From Leifsonia sp. Leaf264 (GTDB lineage: Bacteria; Actinomycetota; Actinomycetes; Actinomycetales; Microbacteriaceae), in the NCBI RefSeq assembly GCF_001422325.1, contig NZ_LMMR01000001.1:63256-127255 (forward strand): a DNA stretch of 64,000 bases, in the 5' to 3' direction. Each line of letters opens with the position of its first letter. Within the stretch, counting starts at the first letter, position 1. The notes below the pieces were generated by a model that was given only the letters and a program-made list of their open reading frames with translations, searched no databases and had not been told where the DNA came from. Below, in pieces: positions 42,767 to 50,330 of the stretch. The position numbers and the translations under genes are program-made.

Positions 42767-44527
42767 TCATTTCGCCTCGGCGTAGTCGTCGACCACGGCG
42801 GCGCCCAGGGGGAAGTCGACCGGGAAGGCGCCGAAGAGCAGCCGTCCGGCGGACTCGGCGGCCAGGCGCACCTGCTCAGCCACGGCATCCGCCAGGGGCG
42901 CCGGTGTGTGCACGACGATCTCGTCGTGCAGGAAGAACACCTGATGCGGTCGGCCGTCGAACACTGTGCCGGCGAGCGGCCCCGGCGAAGCCTGCGCACC
43001 GTGCGAGTCACTGTCGGTCCCGGTGGGAAGCGCCATCAGCGCCGTGCGCAGTTCGGCCATCCAACACAGCGCCCACTCGGCGGCCGTCGACTGCACGACG
43101 AAGTTGCGCGTGAAGCGCCCCCACTCCCGAGCGCTGCTGCGAGCCCGTCGCTCGTCGGACTCCGACGCGTCGGGGGCACTGGCGAGGGATTGCACGTCGA
43201 ACCAGCTGGGCGGCGGGAGCGGTGACGAGCGCCCGAGCCACGAGGTGACGCTCTCGCCTCGCTCGCCGGTGCGTGCCGCATCCTCCACGAGAGCGATCGC
43301 CCGCGGGTAGGCGCGGGCCAGACGCGGGAGCAGGCGACCGCTCTCCCCCGTCGTGGCTCCGTACATGGCCCCGAGCATGGCGACCTTGGCGTGGGCGCGC
43401 GTCTCCACGACTCCCGTCGCCTGGATGCCCGCATACAGGTCGGTGCCGCGGCCGGCCGCCGCCATCGCGGTGTCGGCCGACAGCGCCGCGAGGATGCGCG
43501 GCTCCAGCTGGGCGGCATCCGCCACCACCAGCTTCCATCCGGGATCCGCTCGCACGGCCGAGCGCACCTGCTTGGGCAGCTGGAGCGCTCCCCCGCCGTT
43601 GGTCGCCCAACGCCCTGTCGCGGCACCGCCCGGAACGTAGTCGGGTCGGAACCGTCCGTCGACGATCCAGGCCTCCATCCAGGACCAGCCGTTCGCCGAG
43701 AGCAGCCGTGCCAGCTTCTTGTACTCGAGGAGCGGCTCGATCACCGGATGCTCGATCTCCCGCAGCTCCCACTGACTCGTCGACGAAGCGTTGATGCCGC
43801 TGCGACGGAGCGATCGCAGCAGCTCCTGCGGTGAATCGGGGTTGAGCGTGGAGTCGTCGAGGGCGGCGCGGATGGCGAGCACGAGGTCGTGCATGCGCGC
43901 GGGCCGTGCGCCGACGGGCGGTCTCGGGCCGACCGCCTCGGTGAGGACGGCATCGTGTCGATCGACGCTCCACGGCAGGCCGGCCGCGCGCATCTCGACG
44001 GCGATCAGAGCACCGGCGGATTCCGCCGCGAGCAGCAGTCGGAGTCGGCCGGGTGCCGATGATCCGCGGACGGCATCGAGATGTCGCCGCCATTCCGCCA
44101 CAGTCTCGTCGACGTCGTCGGTGGGAACGTCCGCACCGTCATCGGCGGGGTCCACGTCGACGTCGAACAGCGTCGTGTGTGCTGTCGGGGGCCGTTCGAC
44201 CTCGGCGGCGGCATCCCACACACCGTGCGGGCTCTTCGCGAGAGCGCTGGAGGCGGCGAGGGTCGAGAGCCTCAGGATGGCGTGAGCGAGCCGCAGATCA
44301 TGGCATCGGGCGACCCTGACGCCGTGTCGGAGCAGGCGGGGATACCAGCGTGCGGTGTCGTCCCAGACCCACCGCGCGGCCGGGGATACCACCGAGGAGT
44401 GCCGGACGAAGCCGGCGAGGGCGGCGTCGTCGGCATGACGGATCAGGTCGCCGACGGCGGCGCCGTCGGCGTCGAAGGCCTGCGTCGCTGCAGCGCCCGA
44501 GGAGAGACGACCGACGACGAAGTGCAC
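42767..44527 (-). CDS. A-family DNA polymerase-like protein (bifunctional 3'-5' exonuclease/polymerase)
   Basis: 586-residue relative of the large fragment of DNA polymerase I, of a type common in actinobacteria in addition to PolA. Polymerase motifs are kept: motif A in VVADAAQLEPRILAALS, motif B in HAKVAMLGAMYGATTGESG, and motif C FLHDEIVVH (HDE at 534-536). The N-terminal part (about 1-180) is where the 3'-5' exonuclease domain belongs, but the acidic DxE metal motif is not evident and only a DLRLAHAILRLS-like helix is visible, so proofreading is doubtful. Start GTG at 44527 (VHFVVGRL). Preceded by a small unknown gene on the same strand. Confidence 0.85.
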   Translation of the reverse strand: MHFVVGRLSSGAAATQAFDADGAAVGDLIRHADDAALAGFVRHSSVVSPAARWVWDDTARWYPRLLRHGVRVARCHDLRLAHAILRLSTLAASSALAKSPHGVWDAAAEVERPPTAHTTLFDVDVDPADDGADVPTDDVDETVAEWRRHLDAVRGSSAPGRLRLLLAAESAGALIAVEMRAAGLPWSVDRHDAVLTEAVGPRPPVGARPARMHDLVLAIRAALDDSTLNPDSPQELLRSLRRSGINASSTSQWELREIEHPVIEPLLEYKKLARLLSANGWSWMEAWIVDGRFRPDYVPGGAATGRWATNGGGALQLPKQVRSAVRADPGWKLVVADAAQLEPRILAALSADTAMAAAGRGTDLYAGIQATGVVETRAHAKVAMLGAMYGATTGESGRLLPRLARAYPRAIALVEDAARTGERGESVTSWLGRSSPLPPPSWFDVQSLASAPDASESDERRARSSAREWGRFTRNFVVQSTAAEWALCWMAELRTALMALPTGTDSDSHGAQASPGPLAGTVFDGRPHQVFFLHDEIVVHTPAPLADAVAEQVRLAAESAGRLLFGAFPVDFPLGAAVVDDYAEAK

Positions 44528-44597
44528 CCCACCATTCTCGCCGCTGGCGCCGACAGCGCCGACCGCGGCTCGGCGCGGGCTCGGCGCGACTGGGCGC

Positions 44598-44861
44598 TCA
44601 GGCCACGGGAAGTGCGGCCTGCACTGCGCCGCGCCAGATCGAGTTCGTCTCGTCGGTGGGCGCCAGCGCTCCGACGTCGAGCATGCGGCCGCGGAGCTTG
44701 AGGCGCAGTTGCCGGACGGCCGAACGCACCCCATCGGTCTCGGGAGGCAGCACGATGGTCTCGATCTCCTCGGAGTCGGCATCCTGGAGTACGGCGCGCC
44801 AGCGCTGGTCGAAGTCGTGGAACAGCTCGATCGTCACCGGCTGTCGGGCCTCATCGCTCAT
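44598..44861 (-). CDS. Small hypothetical protein
   Basis: Soluble 87-residue protein of unknown function: VTIELFHDFDQRWRAVLQ, then EEIETIVLPPETDGVRSAVR and LKLRGRMLDVGALAPTDETN with a C-terminal IWRGAVQAALPVA. Third positions are strongly G/C, as in true genes here. It ends 70 bases before the polymerase start and may share its transcript. No known domain recognised. Confidence 0.72.
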   Translation of the reverse strand: MSDEARQPVTIELFHDFDQRWRAVLQDADSEEIETIVLPPETDGVRSAVRQLRLKLRGRMLDVGALAPTDETNSIWRGAVQAALPVA

Positions 44862-45046
44862 TCGGTGATCTTGCCACGAAGGACGACCTCGGCGCGAGAG
44901 GCTGTTTCCTCCGACGCCCAGTCAGGCGCAGATCTGCGGAGTGGGGTCGAGTCGCTTTCGCCGATCGCTCGGCGTTCGAAGCAGGTCGAGCAGCAGTGTT
45001 CGAGCGGCCCTGTTCGAGCGTCGGAGGGTTCATTCAGGATGCGAAC

Positions 45047-45982
45047 ATGCAGACTGGACGTATGGCCCCCGACGCGACTCTCACGTGGAGTCCTCGGCAC
45101 GCCACCGACGTGACACTCACGGTGGCGCGGCTCGGGCGCGGCTCGAGCGATCCCACACACGTCTTCGCCCCGGATGGCGCCCTCTGGCGCACGACACTCA
45201 CCGCCGACGGCCCGGCCAGCATGCGCATCAGCCGCGACGCTGACGGGATGCTGCACTGCGACGCGTGGGGACAGGGAGCGGATGCCGCCGTCGCCTCCGC
45301 GCCGGCCCTGCTCGGGTCCGACGATGATCCGAGCGGCTTCGAGCCCGCGCATCCCGTACTGGTCGATGCCCACCGACGCCACGCGGGCCTGCGCATTCCG
45401 AAGACCGGGCGCGTGTTCGAGGCCCTGGTTCCGGCCATCCTGGAGCAGAAGGTGATCACCCTGCAGGCCACGGCCTCCTGGCGCCACCTGGTCCGCACAT
45501 TCGGCTCCCCGGCGCCCGGCCCGACGCCGCGACCCATGACGGTCGTGCCGTCGGCTCGAACCTGGGCCCTGATCCCGTCGTGGGAGTGGCACCGTGCCGG
45601 AGTCGACCCGCAGCGCTCGCGCACCGTCGTGACCGCTGCGCGGGTAGCGGATCGCCTCGAGGAGTGCACGAGACTCGATTCCGTGACAGCGGCGGCGCGC
45701 CTGTGCGCCATCCCGGGCATCGGCGTCTGGACCGCCGCCGAGGTGGCCCAGCGGGCGCTCGGCGATGCCGACGCGCTCTCGGTCGGCGACTACCACCTGG
45801 CGAACTACGTCGGGCACGCCCTGTACGGTCGCGACAGCTTCAGCGACGCCGAGATGGTGGAGGCGCTCGAGGGCTGGCGTCCGCACCGCTACAGGCTCGT
45901 GCGCCTGCTCCAGGCCCACGGCGTACCCGGGCGCGAGCGTCGCGGACCGCGGATGGCCTTCGTCGACCATCGCTCGCACTGA
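45047..45982 (+). CDS. DNA-3-methyladenine glycosylase (HhH-GPD, AlkA-like)
   Basis: Base-excision repair enzyme that cuts damaged (alkylated) bases from DNA. The 311-residue protein has an N-terminal beta domain (about 15-110), then the HhH-GPD fold: VPAILEQKVITLQATASWR, the helix-hairpin-helix LCAIPGIGVWTAAEVAQRAL and the catalytic Asp248 in SVGDYHLANYVG. This pattern is that of AlkA-type glycosylases without iron-sulfur cluster. Start ATG at 45047 follows AGGA; a second ATG at 45062 is also usable. Its 3' neighbour is a small convergent gene. Confidence 0.88.
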   Translation: MQTGRMAPDATLTWSPRHATDVTLTVARLGRGSSDPTHVFAPDGALWRTTLTADGPASMRISRDADGMLHCDAWGQGADAAVASAPALLGSDDDPSGFEPAHPVLVDAHRRHAGLRIPKTGRVFEALVPAILEQKVITLQATASWRHLVRTFGSPAPGPTPRPMTVVPSARTWALIPSWEWHRAGVDPQRSRTVVTAARVADRLEECTRLDSVTAAARLCAIPGIGVWTAAEVAQRALGDADALSVGDYHLANYVGHALYGRDSFSDAEMVEALEGWRPHRYRLVRLLQAHGVPGRERRGPRMAFVDHRSH

Positions 45983-46001
45983 GGCGGGGAGCTGGCCTCG
46001 G

Positions 46002-46184
46002 TCAGTGCTTCTTCGGGAGCGGTTCGATGGCGCCGGTGATCTGCACCCTCTCGCCCTGCGGCGGAGCCGCATCGGAGGCGATGGCCCCGAGCGGCCTGTA
46101 GCCCTCGTCGTGGGACCAGCGCGCTCCGTCCCACCACCAGATCGCGGTGTCGACTTCGTACCAGCCGGCGGCAATAGGGGGCAT
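46002..46184 (-). CDS. Small WWDG-motif hypothetical protein
   Basis: 60-residue protein whose start AAGWYEVDTAIWWWDGARWS resembles the DUF2510 motif (GWYPDP...RWWDGxxWT), common near the ends of actinobacterial membrane proteins, here as a free-standing short protein. The rest, VQITGAIEPLPKKH, has no known motif. No signal peptide or membrane helix. Convergent with the glycosylase gene (19-base gap). Function unknown. Confidence 0.65.
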   Translation of the reverse strand: MPPIAAGWYEVDTAIWWWDGARWSHDEGYRPLGAIASDAAPPQGERVQITGAIEPLPKKH

Positions 46185-46310
46185 GCCCCGACACTATGAG
46201 ATGCTCCCCCGGCGGCGTCAGTCCGCGTCCGGGTGGCACCGGTTCGGGGCGCTGATCTGGCCCTGCGATGCCGGATCGTGACAGGATGCGAACGACGACG
46301 AGGAGCATCC

Positions 46311-46658
46311 ATGGACGCGCAGACCGCAATCGACCCCACCGTTCCGCCGAGTTCGGACGGATGCGCCGACTGCGAAGGCACCGACGGCTGGTGGCTTCAC
46401 CTGCGCCGCTGTGCGACATGCGGGAACATCGGATGCTGCGACAGCTCGCCGTCCCAGCACGCCACGGCTCACTTCCGCGCGACCGGGCATCCGATCATCC
46501 GCAGCTTCGAGCCCGGTGAGAGCTGGTTCTGGAACTTCGAGAGCGACTCCTATGCCGAGGGTCCCGATCTCGCCCCTCCCGTCGCCCGTCCGGAGGGACA
46601 GGGCTCGCCGGCGCCGCGCGAACTCGTGCCCGCGGAATGGCGGAATCTCCTGCACTAG
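46311..46658 (+). CDS. UBP-type zinc finger protein
   Basis: 115-residue soluble protein consisting almost only of a ZnF-UBP domain (about 15-90): Cys18, Cys21, Cys34, Cys37, Cys42 and His50, His54, His60 in GCADCEGTD, RRCATCGNIGCCD, SQHATAHFRATGHP. In eukaryotes this domain binds the free C-terminal glycine of ubiquitin (USP5, HDAC6); free-standing forms are frequent in actinobacteria, with unknown partner. The residues SFEPGESWFW match the end of the domain. ATG at 46311 follows GAGGAG. Convergent with the surface-protein operon that ends at 46701. Confidence 0.88.
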   Translation: MDAQTAIDPTVPPSSDGCADCEGTDGWWLHLRRCATCGNIGCCDSSPSQHATAHFRATGHPIIRSFEPGESWFWNFESDSYAEGPDLAPPVARPEGQGSPAPRELVPAEWRNLLH

Positions 46659-46700
46659 TGCGGCCGCGCTCCCGGCTGACAGCAGTCCCACGGGCTGCGG

Positions 46701-47297
46701 TCACGTCTTCCGGTTGCGGGGCGACCTTCTGGAGCTGACAGCGACTACGCCGGCACCGGCGGCGACGGCGACTGCGCCGGCTGCCAGCCAGAGCATCGGC
46801 GCTACTCCTGTCGCTGCCAGCCCGCCAGCACCGCCGACACCACCGGCGGATGCGAGGTCGTCCTCGGCGACGAACGTGAGCTGGCCGGTGACAGACCCTG
46901 AACCTCCCGACGGTACGGTGTCGGCCAGCTCTGTCGACATCGTCACGTCGATGTCTCCGGCGGACAACGAGACCGGGTCGGTGAGAGACGCCGGGTCGAT
47001 GCAGGTGCCGGCTGTGTCGCAGACGGTGACGGTGAGGGTGGCGTCGGTCATCACTCCGACGCGTTGGAGCCAGGCGAACGAGGTGAGGGCAGCGTCGCGT
47101 TCCAGCTGGAACGAGTCCGACCGGGTTTCGGGGCTGCCGGGGGCGAGGTCGTCGAAAGCGAGGGTGAACGCGTGAGGGGGTGCAGCTCCGGCCGGCGCCT
47201 GTTGGACGAGGGCGAGCAGGGCACCGAACACGAGGACGGCGCCGGTGACGATGACTGCCGTCCCGACCCGCCGTGCAATGACGGCAACCCGTTTCAT
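46701..47297 (-). CDS. LAATG-anchored cell-wall protein
   Basis: 198-residue secreted protein: basic start and signal peptide (about 1-38, cleavage after PAGA/A), an extracytoplasmic domain (40-155) with FTLAFDDLAPGSPETRSDSF, TLTVTVCDTAGTCIDPASL (two cysteines) and QLTFVAEDD, and a C-terminal sorting signal: LAATG (160-164), a hydrophobic helix and a basic tail RRSPRNRKT. LAxTG is the form used by class E sortases of actinobacteria. No sortase gene is in the window. Last gene of the SipW operon; its start overlaps the SipW stop by four bases, so it is probably made with the fibre proteins and may anchor them. Confidence 0.82.
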   Translation of the reverse strand: MKRVAVIARRVGTAVIVTGAVLVFGALLALVQQAPAGAAPPHAFTLAFDDLAPGSPETRSDSFQLERDAALTSFAWLQRVGVMTDATLTVTVCDTAGTCIDPASLTDPVSLSAGDIDVTMSTELADTVPSGGSGSVTGQLTFVAEDDLASAGGVGGAGGLAATGVAPMLWLAAGAVAVAAGAGVVAVSSRRSPRNRKT

Positions 47298-47908
47298 GGT
47301 GCCGCCCTCTCGGATGCCGTACCGACAGCGACTGTTCCCTCTTCGGTTGGGAGTTCCAGCCCTGCCCTGTCGGCGTCGGCCTTGGTGTCATCCGCCGCCG
47401 ATTCCTCATCTGGGCGTGCACCGGAGGTCGGCAGCATCGTCAGGATGACGAGGGCGATGACAGCCACGCCCAAGGGGATGGCCACGCCGGGCCGCGCGAT
47501 GGTTTGAATCAGGTCACCGACCGCCGGGACGGTGACCACAGGATGCCACACCATCGTTCCGGCTGTGACAGCGTACGGTGCCGGGTCCTTGGTGTTGTTC
47601 GCGTCACCTTCCATCTCGAACAGCCAACCGGATCCGTTCTGGCTGATGGCGACGATCCTGTGGGTGACCAGAACCCCGGTCCTCGGGTTGGGGAGCGAGG
47701 CGACGTCACCGACCGCCAGGTTCTCCACTGGCGCGGGGATCGCCAGCAGCAGGTCGCCTTTCCGGATCTCGGGTTGCATCGACCCGGACACGACGACGAG
47801 AGGTTGCACCCACCCGACGGCGTGCGCCGCCCACAGCACTCCGGAGAGCACGCCGACACCGGCGAGCACCCAGAGGAGGGTGTTGCCGATCACCCGGAAC
47901 ACTTTCAC
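47294..47908 (-). CDS. sipW: SipW-type signal peptidase I
   Basis: Membrane signal peptidase of the ER/archaeal type (204 residues) that cuts SipW-class signal peptides of TasA/camelysin-like proteins. Catalytic Ser43 in VVSGSMQPEIRKGD and His83 in VLVTHRIVAI are present; His replaces the Lys of ordinary bacterial type I peptidases, which defines the SipW class. Helix 1 is at about 10-32 and a second helix at about 145-165 anchors the C-terminus, followed by an acidic tail. It lies between two predicted substrates upstream and an LAATG protein downstream. Confidence 0.92.
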   Translation of the reverse strand: MKVFRVIGNTLLWVLAGVGVLSGVLWAAHAVGWVQPLVVVSGSMQPEIRKGDLLLAIPAPVENLAVGDVASLPNPRTGVLVTHRIVAISQNGSGWLFEMEGDANNTKDPAPYAVTAGTMVWHPVVTVPAVGDLIQTIARPGVAIPLGVAVIALVILTMLPTSGARPDEESAADDTKADADRAGLELPTEEGTVAVGTASERAAP

Positions 47909-47936
47909 GCGCTCACCGGTTCACCAGTGGTCCTGT

Positions 47937-48482
47937 TCAGTCGGACTGTCCGGTCACCCTGAAGGAGATGTCACCGGTCTGGCCCATGGCGGTTGGCGGG
48001 AAGTCCACGGTGGTGGTCACCACCAGGTTCCCGGTGACCGGGTTGGCGCAGGTGGTGTCGGACGGGATGCCATCCCCCTCTGCCACGCCTGTGATGGTGG
48101 CAGTCATGTTGGCACCAGCCGTTGAGCCCAGCGGGTCGCCGATGACCGGGTCTGTGATCGTCTCGATCGTCCCGTCGGCAGTCCCGGCGTTGCACAGCTC
48201 GAACGGAATGGTGACGGTCGTGCTCGGCGAGAGGTTCCCGAGCTCGGTGGAGGTGAGAACAATGGTTGCGTCGTCACCAGGGAGCCCTTGGTCACCCCAC
48301 GTGGGCGCGCCCGCTTGACGGCCTTGCAGGTCGAAGCTGCTGGCTGTCGCCGTCGCCCCGAAGAACACGTCGTCCGTCCATACCGCAGTGGTGATGGCCG
48401 CGCCGACGCCCAGCACGGCAATGCCGGCGAGAGCGATGCGTAGAGTCATCCTCTTCCGCGGTGTTCGTGTTGCCTTACTCAT
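47937..48482 (-). CDS. SipW-dependent exported protein, TasA/camelysin-like (2)
   Basis: 181-residue exported protein with a SipW-type signal: MTLRIALAGIAVLGVGAAI followed by TTAVWTDDVFF, i.e. a helix ending in the T-A-x-W-T-D block, then SSFDLQGRQ at the start of the mature chain. The rest is a beta-rich Thr/Val/Gly-rich domain (TIVLTSTELGNLSPSTTVTI, NLVVTTTVDFP) with cysteines in FELCNAGTADG and DTTCANPV, the FxLCNxG arrangement seen in TasA-like fibre subunits. In Bacillus such proteins form amyloid-like matrix fibres. Same operon as the SipW gene, 28 bases upstream of it. Confidence 0.86.
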   Translation of the reverse strand: MSKATRTPRKRMTLRIALAGIAVLGVGAAITTAVWTDDVFFGATATASSFDLQGRQAGAPTWGDQGLPGDDATIVLTSTELGNLSPSTTVTIPFELCNAGTADGTIETITDPVIGDPLGSTAGANMTATITGVAEGDGIPSDTTCANPVTGNLVVTTTVDFPPTAMGQTGDISFRVTGQSD

Positions 48483-48544
48483 GGTTCCTCCTCGAGTTGT
48501 GATTCTTCGGTCCCCTTGTGCAGGGTGGCTTGTCGGATTTCGGG

Positions 48545-49429
48545 TCAGTAGGCGCAGGCTGCATTCTCGACGGGTGCGACCGAGGACACGTTCCGGTAGT
48601 TGAAGTCGTATGCCTGCAACGTCACCAGGTAGTCGTTACCCGTTGCCCCTTGGGCTGCGTTGTGCCCGGCAGGGGCGCCCGCCCAGTGCGTGTACGGCAG
48701 CCATTGGGTGTACTCGGCGGGAGTGATGAAGCCGGCCGCCACCTCATTGCCGAGGACTGTCTTCCAGTTGAACGACACGGTGAAGCCGATGAAGAAGGGT
48801 TGGTGGCCTACGACAGTCGCGGAGACGCACGGTTGGTTCCCGTTCCGGAACAGCGTGACGGGTTCCTGCTGCGTGTAGGTGTCATCTCCGGGAGGCTGCC
48901 AGGCAGGTTCCGGAGTGTTGGCGCACACGACGGCGGTGTAACTCGTGGTGCGGGAGGCCCACTGGCTCACTCCCTCAGGGCCCGGTGCAGGCGTCATCAC
49001 GTAGCGAGCGGTAAGCGCGTAGTTGTCGGTCTGCGCGAAGGTGTAGTTGGCGCCTTCCCCGTAGATCTGGTTCTGAAACCCGGTGAACGGTGGCACATTG
49101 TTGAACGGCGGTTGGTCAGTTTCGATGATGACCTGCCACGGTGCGGGTTCCACGCTCGTGGTGAAGATCACGACCGTGAAGCATGAGGTCGTCGGTGTCG
49201 GCGGGTTGGTCCCGTGACCTTTCCAGTCGGGCTTCCTGAAGATCGTGCCGTCACCCGGCGTGACAGGTCCGACAAGGTCCGGCGGGCGTTCCTCCACTGC
49301 TGTGAGGGTCATCGACGCCCCGCCCTTGTCAATCCACGCAGATGACGTCGGAACGGCGACGGAGGCGAACATCCAACAGGCGGTGGACAGTGCCGCTGCG
49401 ATGACGATTCTCCGTGTCATGCGCTTCAT
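48545..49429 (-). CDS. Secreted protein of unknown function in the SipW operon
   Basis: 294-residue secreted protein not recognised as a known family. N-terminal signal RRIVIAAALSTACWMFASVA ends at PTSSAW, and the next residues SSAWIDKGGASMTL recall the W-T-D block of SipW-type signals, so it may be a third SipW substrate. The mature part is rich in Asn, Gln, Tyr, Thr and Pro (NNVPPFTGFQNQIYGEGANY), with four cysteines in the mature chain that could form two disulfides, and ends in AACAY. No membrane anchor or sorting signal. Its start overlaps the stop of the upstream TasA-like gene by four bases; the next gene is 62 bases on. Confidence 0.78.
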   Translation of the reverse strand: MKRMTRRIVIAAALSTACWMFASVAVPTSSAWIDKGGASMTLTAVEERPPDLVGPVTPGDGTIFRKPDWKGHGTNPPTPTTSCFTVVIFTTSVEPAPWQVIIETDQPPFNNVPPFTGFQNQIYGEGANYTFAQTDNYALTARYVMTPAPGPEGVSQWASRTTSYTAVVCANTPEPAWQPPGDDTYTQQEPVTLFRNGNQPCVSATVVGHQPFFIGFTVSFNWKTVLGNEVAAGFITPAEYTQWLPYTHWAGAPAGHNAAQGATGNDYLVTLQAYDFNYRNVSSVAPVENAACAY

Positions 49430-50046
49430 CCCCGCACCCCCTGCACCGATTCGCAGGTGATCTTGATGACGATCCGGCTGGTGTCACCGTAATGACCGAG
49501 GAAGCTCTGGTCGGTGGTGAAGTGGAGGATCCCCTGGACGTCCTTGGGCGGGTCCAGCACGGAGGAGTCGGCGCAGGAGTTCGCCGGGAGGATGGTGCCT
49601 CGGTCGATGTTCTCTACGAGGATGGAACTCTCGTCGACGAGATGATCGCCGGGGACTGCCGGTGACCCGTCCTTCTTGGTGGTTTCCTCATGCAGATCGG
49701 CGAATGTGATTTTCGCGTCCACGTCACCGGCGTTGCACAGGAACACGTCTCCGACGTAACTGTGGTCGGGGAGGACGTCCTTGATCGGTGGGATGGCGAT
49801 CTCGGCCCCGTCGTCGACGGTGTCCGGATTGCCGGGCACTCCGACGTCCTCCCATTCGCCGTTGTTGACGAACCGCGCTTGCACGTCGAAGGTGCCTACC
49901 GCCGCTGGGGCGGCGATGTGCACGGCATCAGTCCAGGCCGCCGTGGTGACGGCCGCTCCGACGCCGGCGATAGCGATGGCACCGAGGAGAAGGCGAAGCA
50001 CCCGGGATGATCTTCGCCCGCTGACTCGTCCACCGACTTCGGGCAC
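49426..50046 (-). CDS. SipW-dependent exported protein, TasA/camelysin-like (1)
   Basis: First gene of the operon, 206 residues. Basic start, then helix LRLLLGAIAIAGVGAAVTTA and the SipW-type end AWTDAVHIAAPAAVGTFDVQ, paralogous to the 181-residue protein of the operon. The mature domain contains VFLCNAGDVDAKITFADLH, matching the FxLCNxG element, a second cysteine in NSCADSS, and a third in ITCESVQ at the C-terminus. Starts with GTG preceded by GGGAGGG. Expected to be cut by the operon's SipW and to form the major or minor subunit of a surface fibre; this role is inferred from the family. Confidence 0.86.
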   Translation of the reverse strand: MPEVGGRVSGRRSSRVLRLLLGAIAIAGVGAAVTTAAWTDAVHIAAPAAVGTFDVQARFVNNGEWEDVGVPGNPDTVDDGAEIAIPPIKDVLPDHSYVGDVFLCNAGDVDAKITFADLHEETTKKDGSPAVPGDHLVDESSILVENIDRGTILPANSCADSSVLDPPKDVQGILHFTTDQSFLGHYGDTSRIVIKITCESVQGVRG

Positions 50047-50330
50047 GACCCTCCCCCTGCCTCAGGGTGTCCCCGGTCTCCATCGATCGGTCGCGCCCGC
50101 GTGAGTGAGATTCTGTCACATCCGTAACTAACTGGGCTAGGCGGTACAGCTGGCGCGGCTGCGGCCAGGTCATCGCCGATCTGCAGGCCCGGCGCGGCCA
50201 CTGGAGCAGCGAAGCGATCCGGGTTTCAGCCGCGCAGCGTGGCCGGATGCGCTTCTCGAGAATGCGCCGCCCAGCCGCCGACGGAGGGCTAGCGGTCACC
50301 CTGATAACTGGCGGTATTCGGCATGAGAAG
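50047..50330. other. Intergenic region between the SipW operon and a tRNA gene
   Basis: 284 bases with no convincing gene. It should carry the promoter of the leftward SipW/TasA operon. A 123-residue minus-strand reading frame covers most of it but is Arg/Pro-rich, overlaps the first operon gene and has the look of a GC-rich shadow. No copy of the tRNA 3' end is found here or near 46.66 kb. Confidence 0.5.

Noticed and set aside
49928-50299. Minus-strand frame of 123 residues before the SipW operon
   Set aside because: Overlaps the first operon gene, is Arg/Ser/Pro-rich, and lacks a good ribosome site; likely chance.
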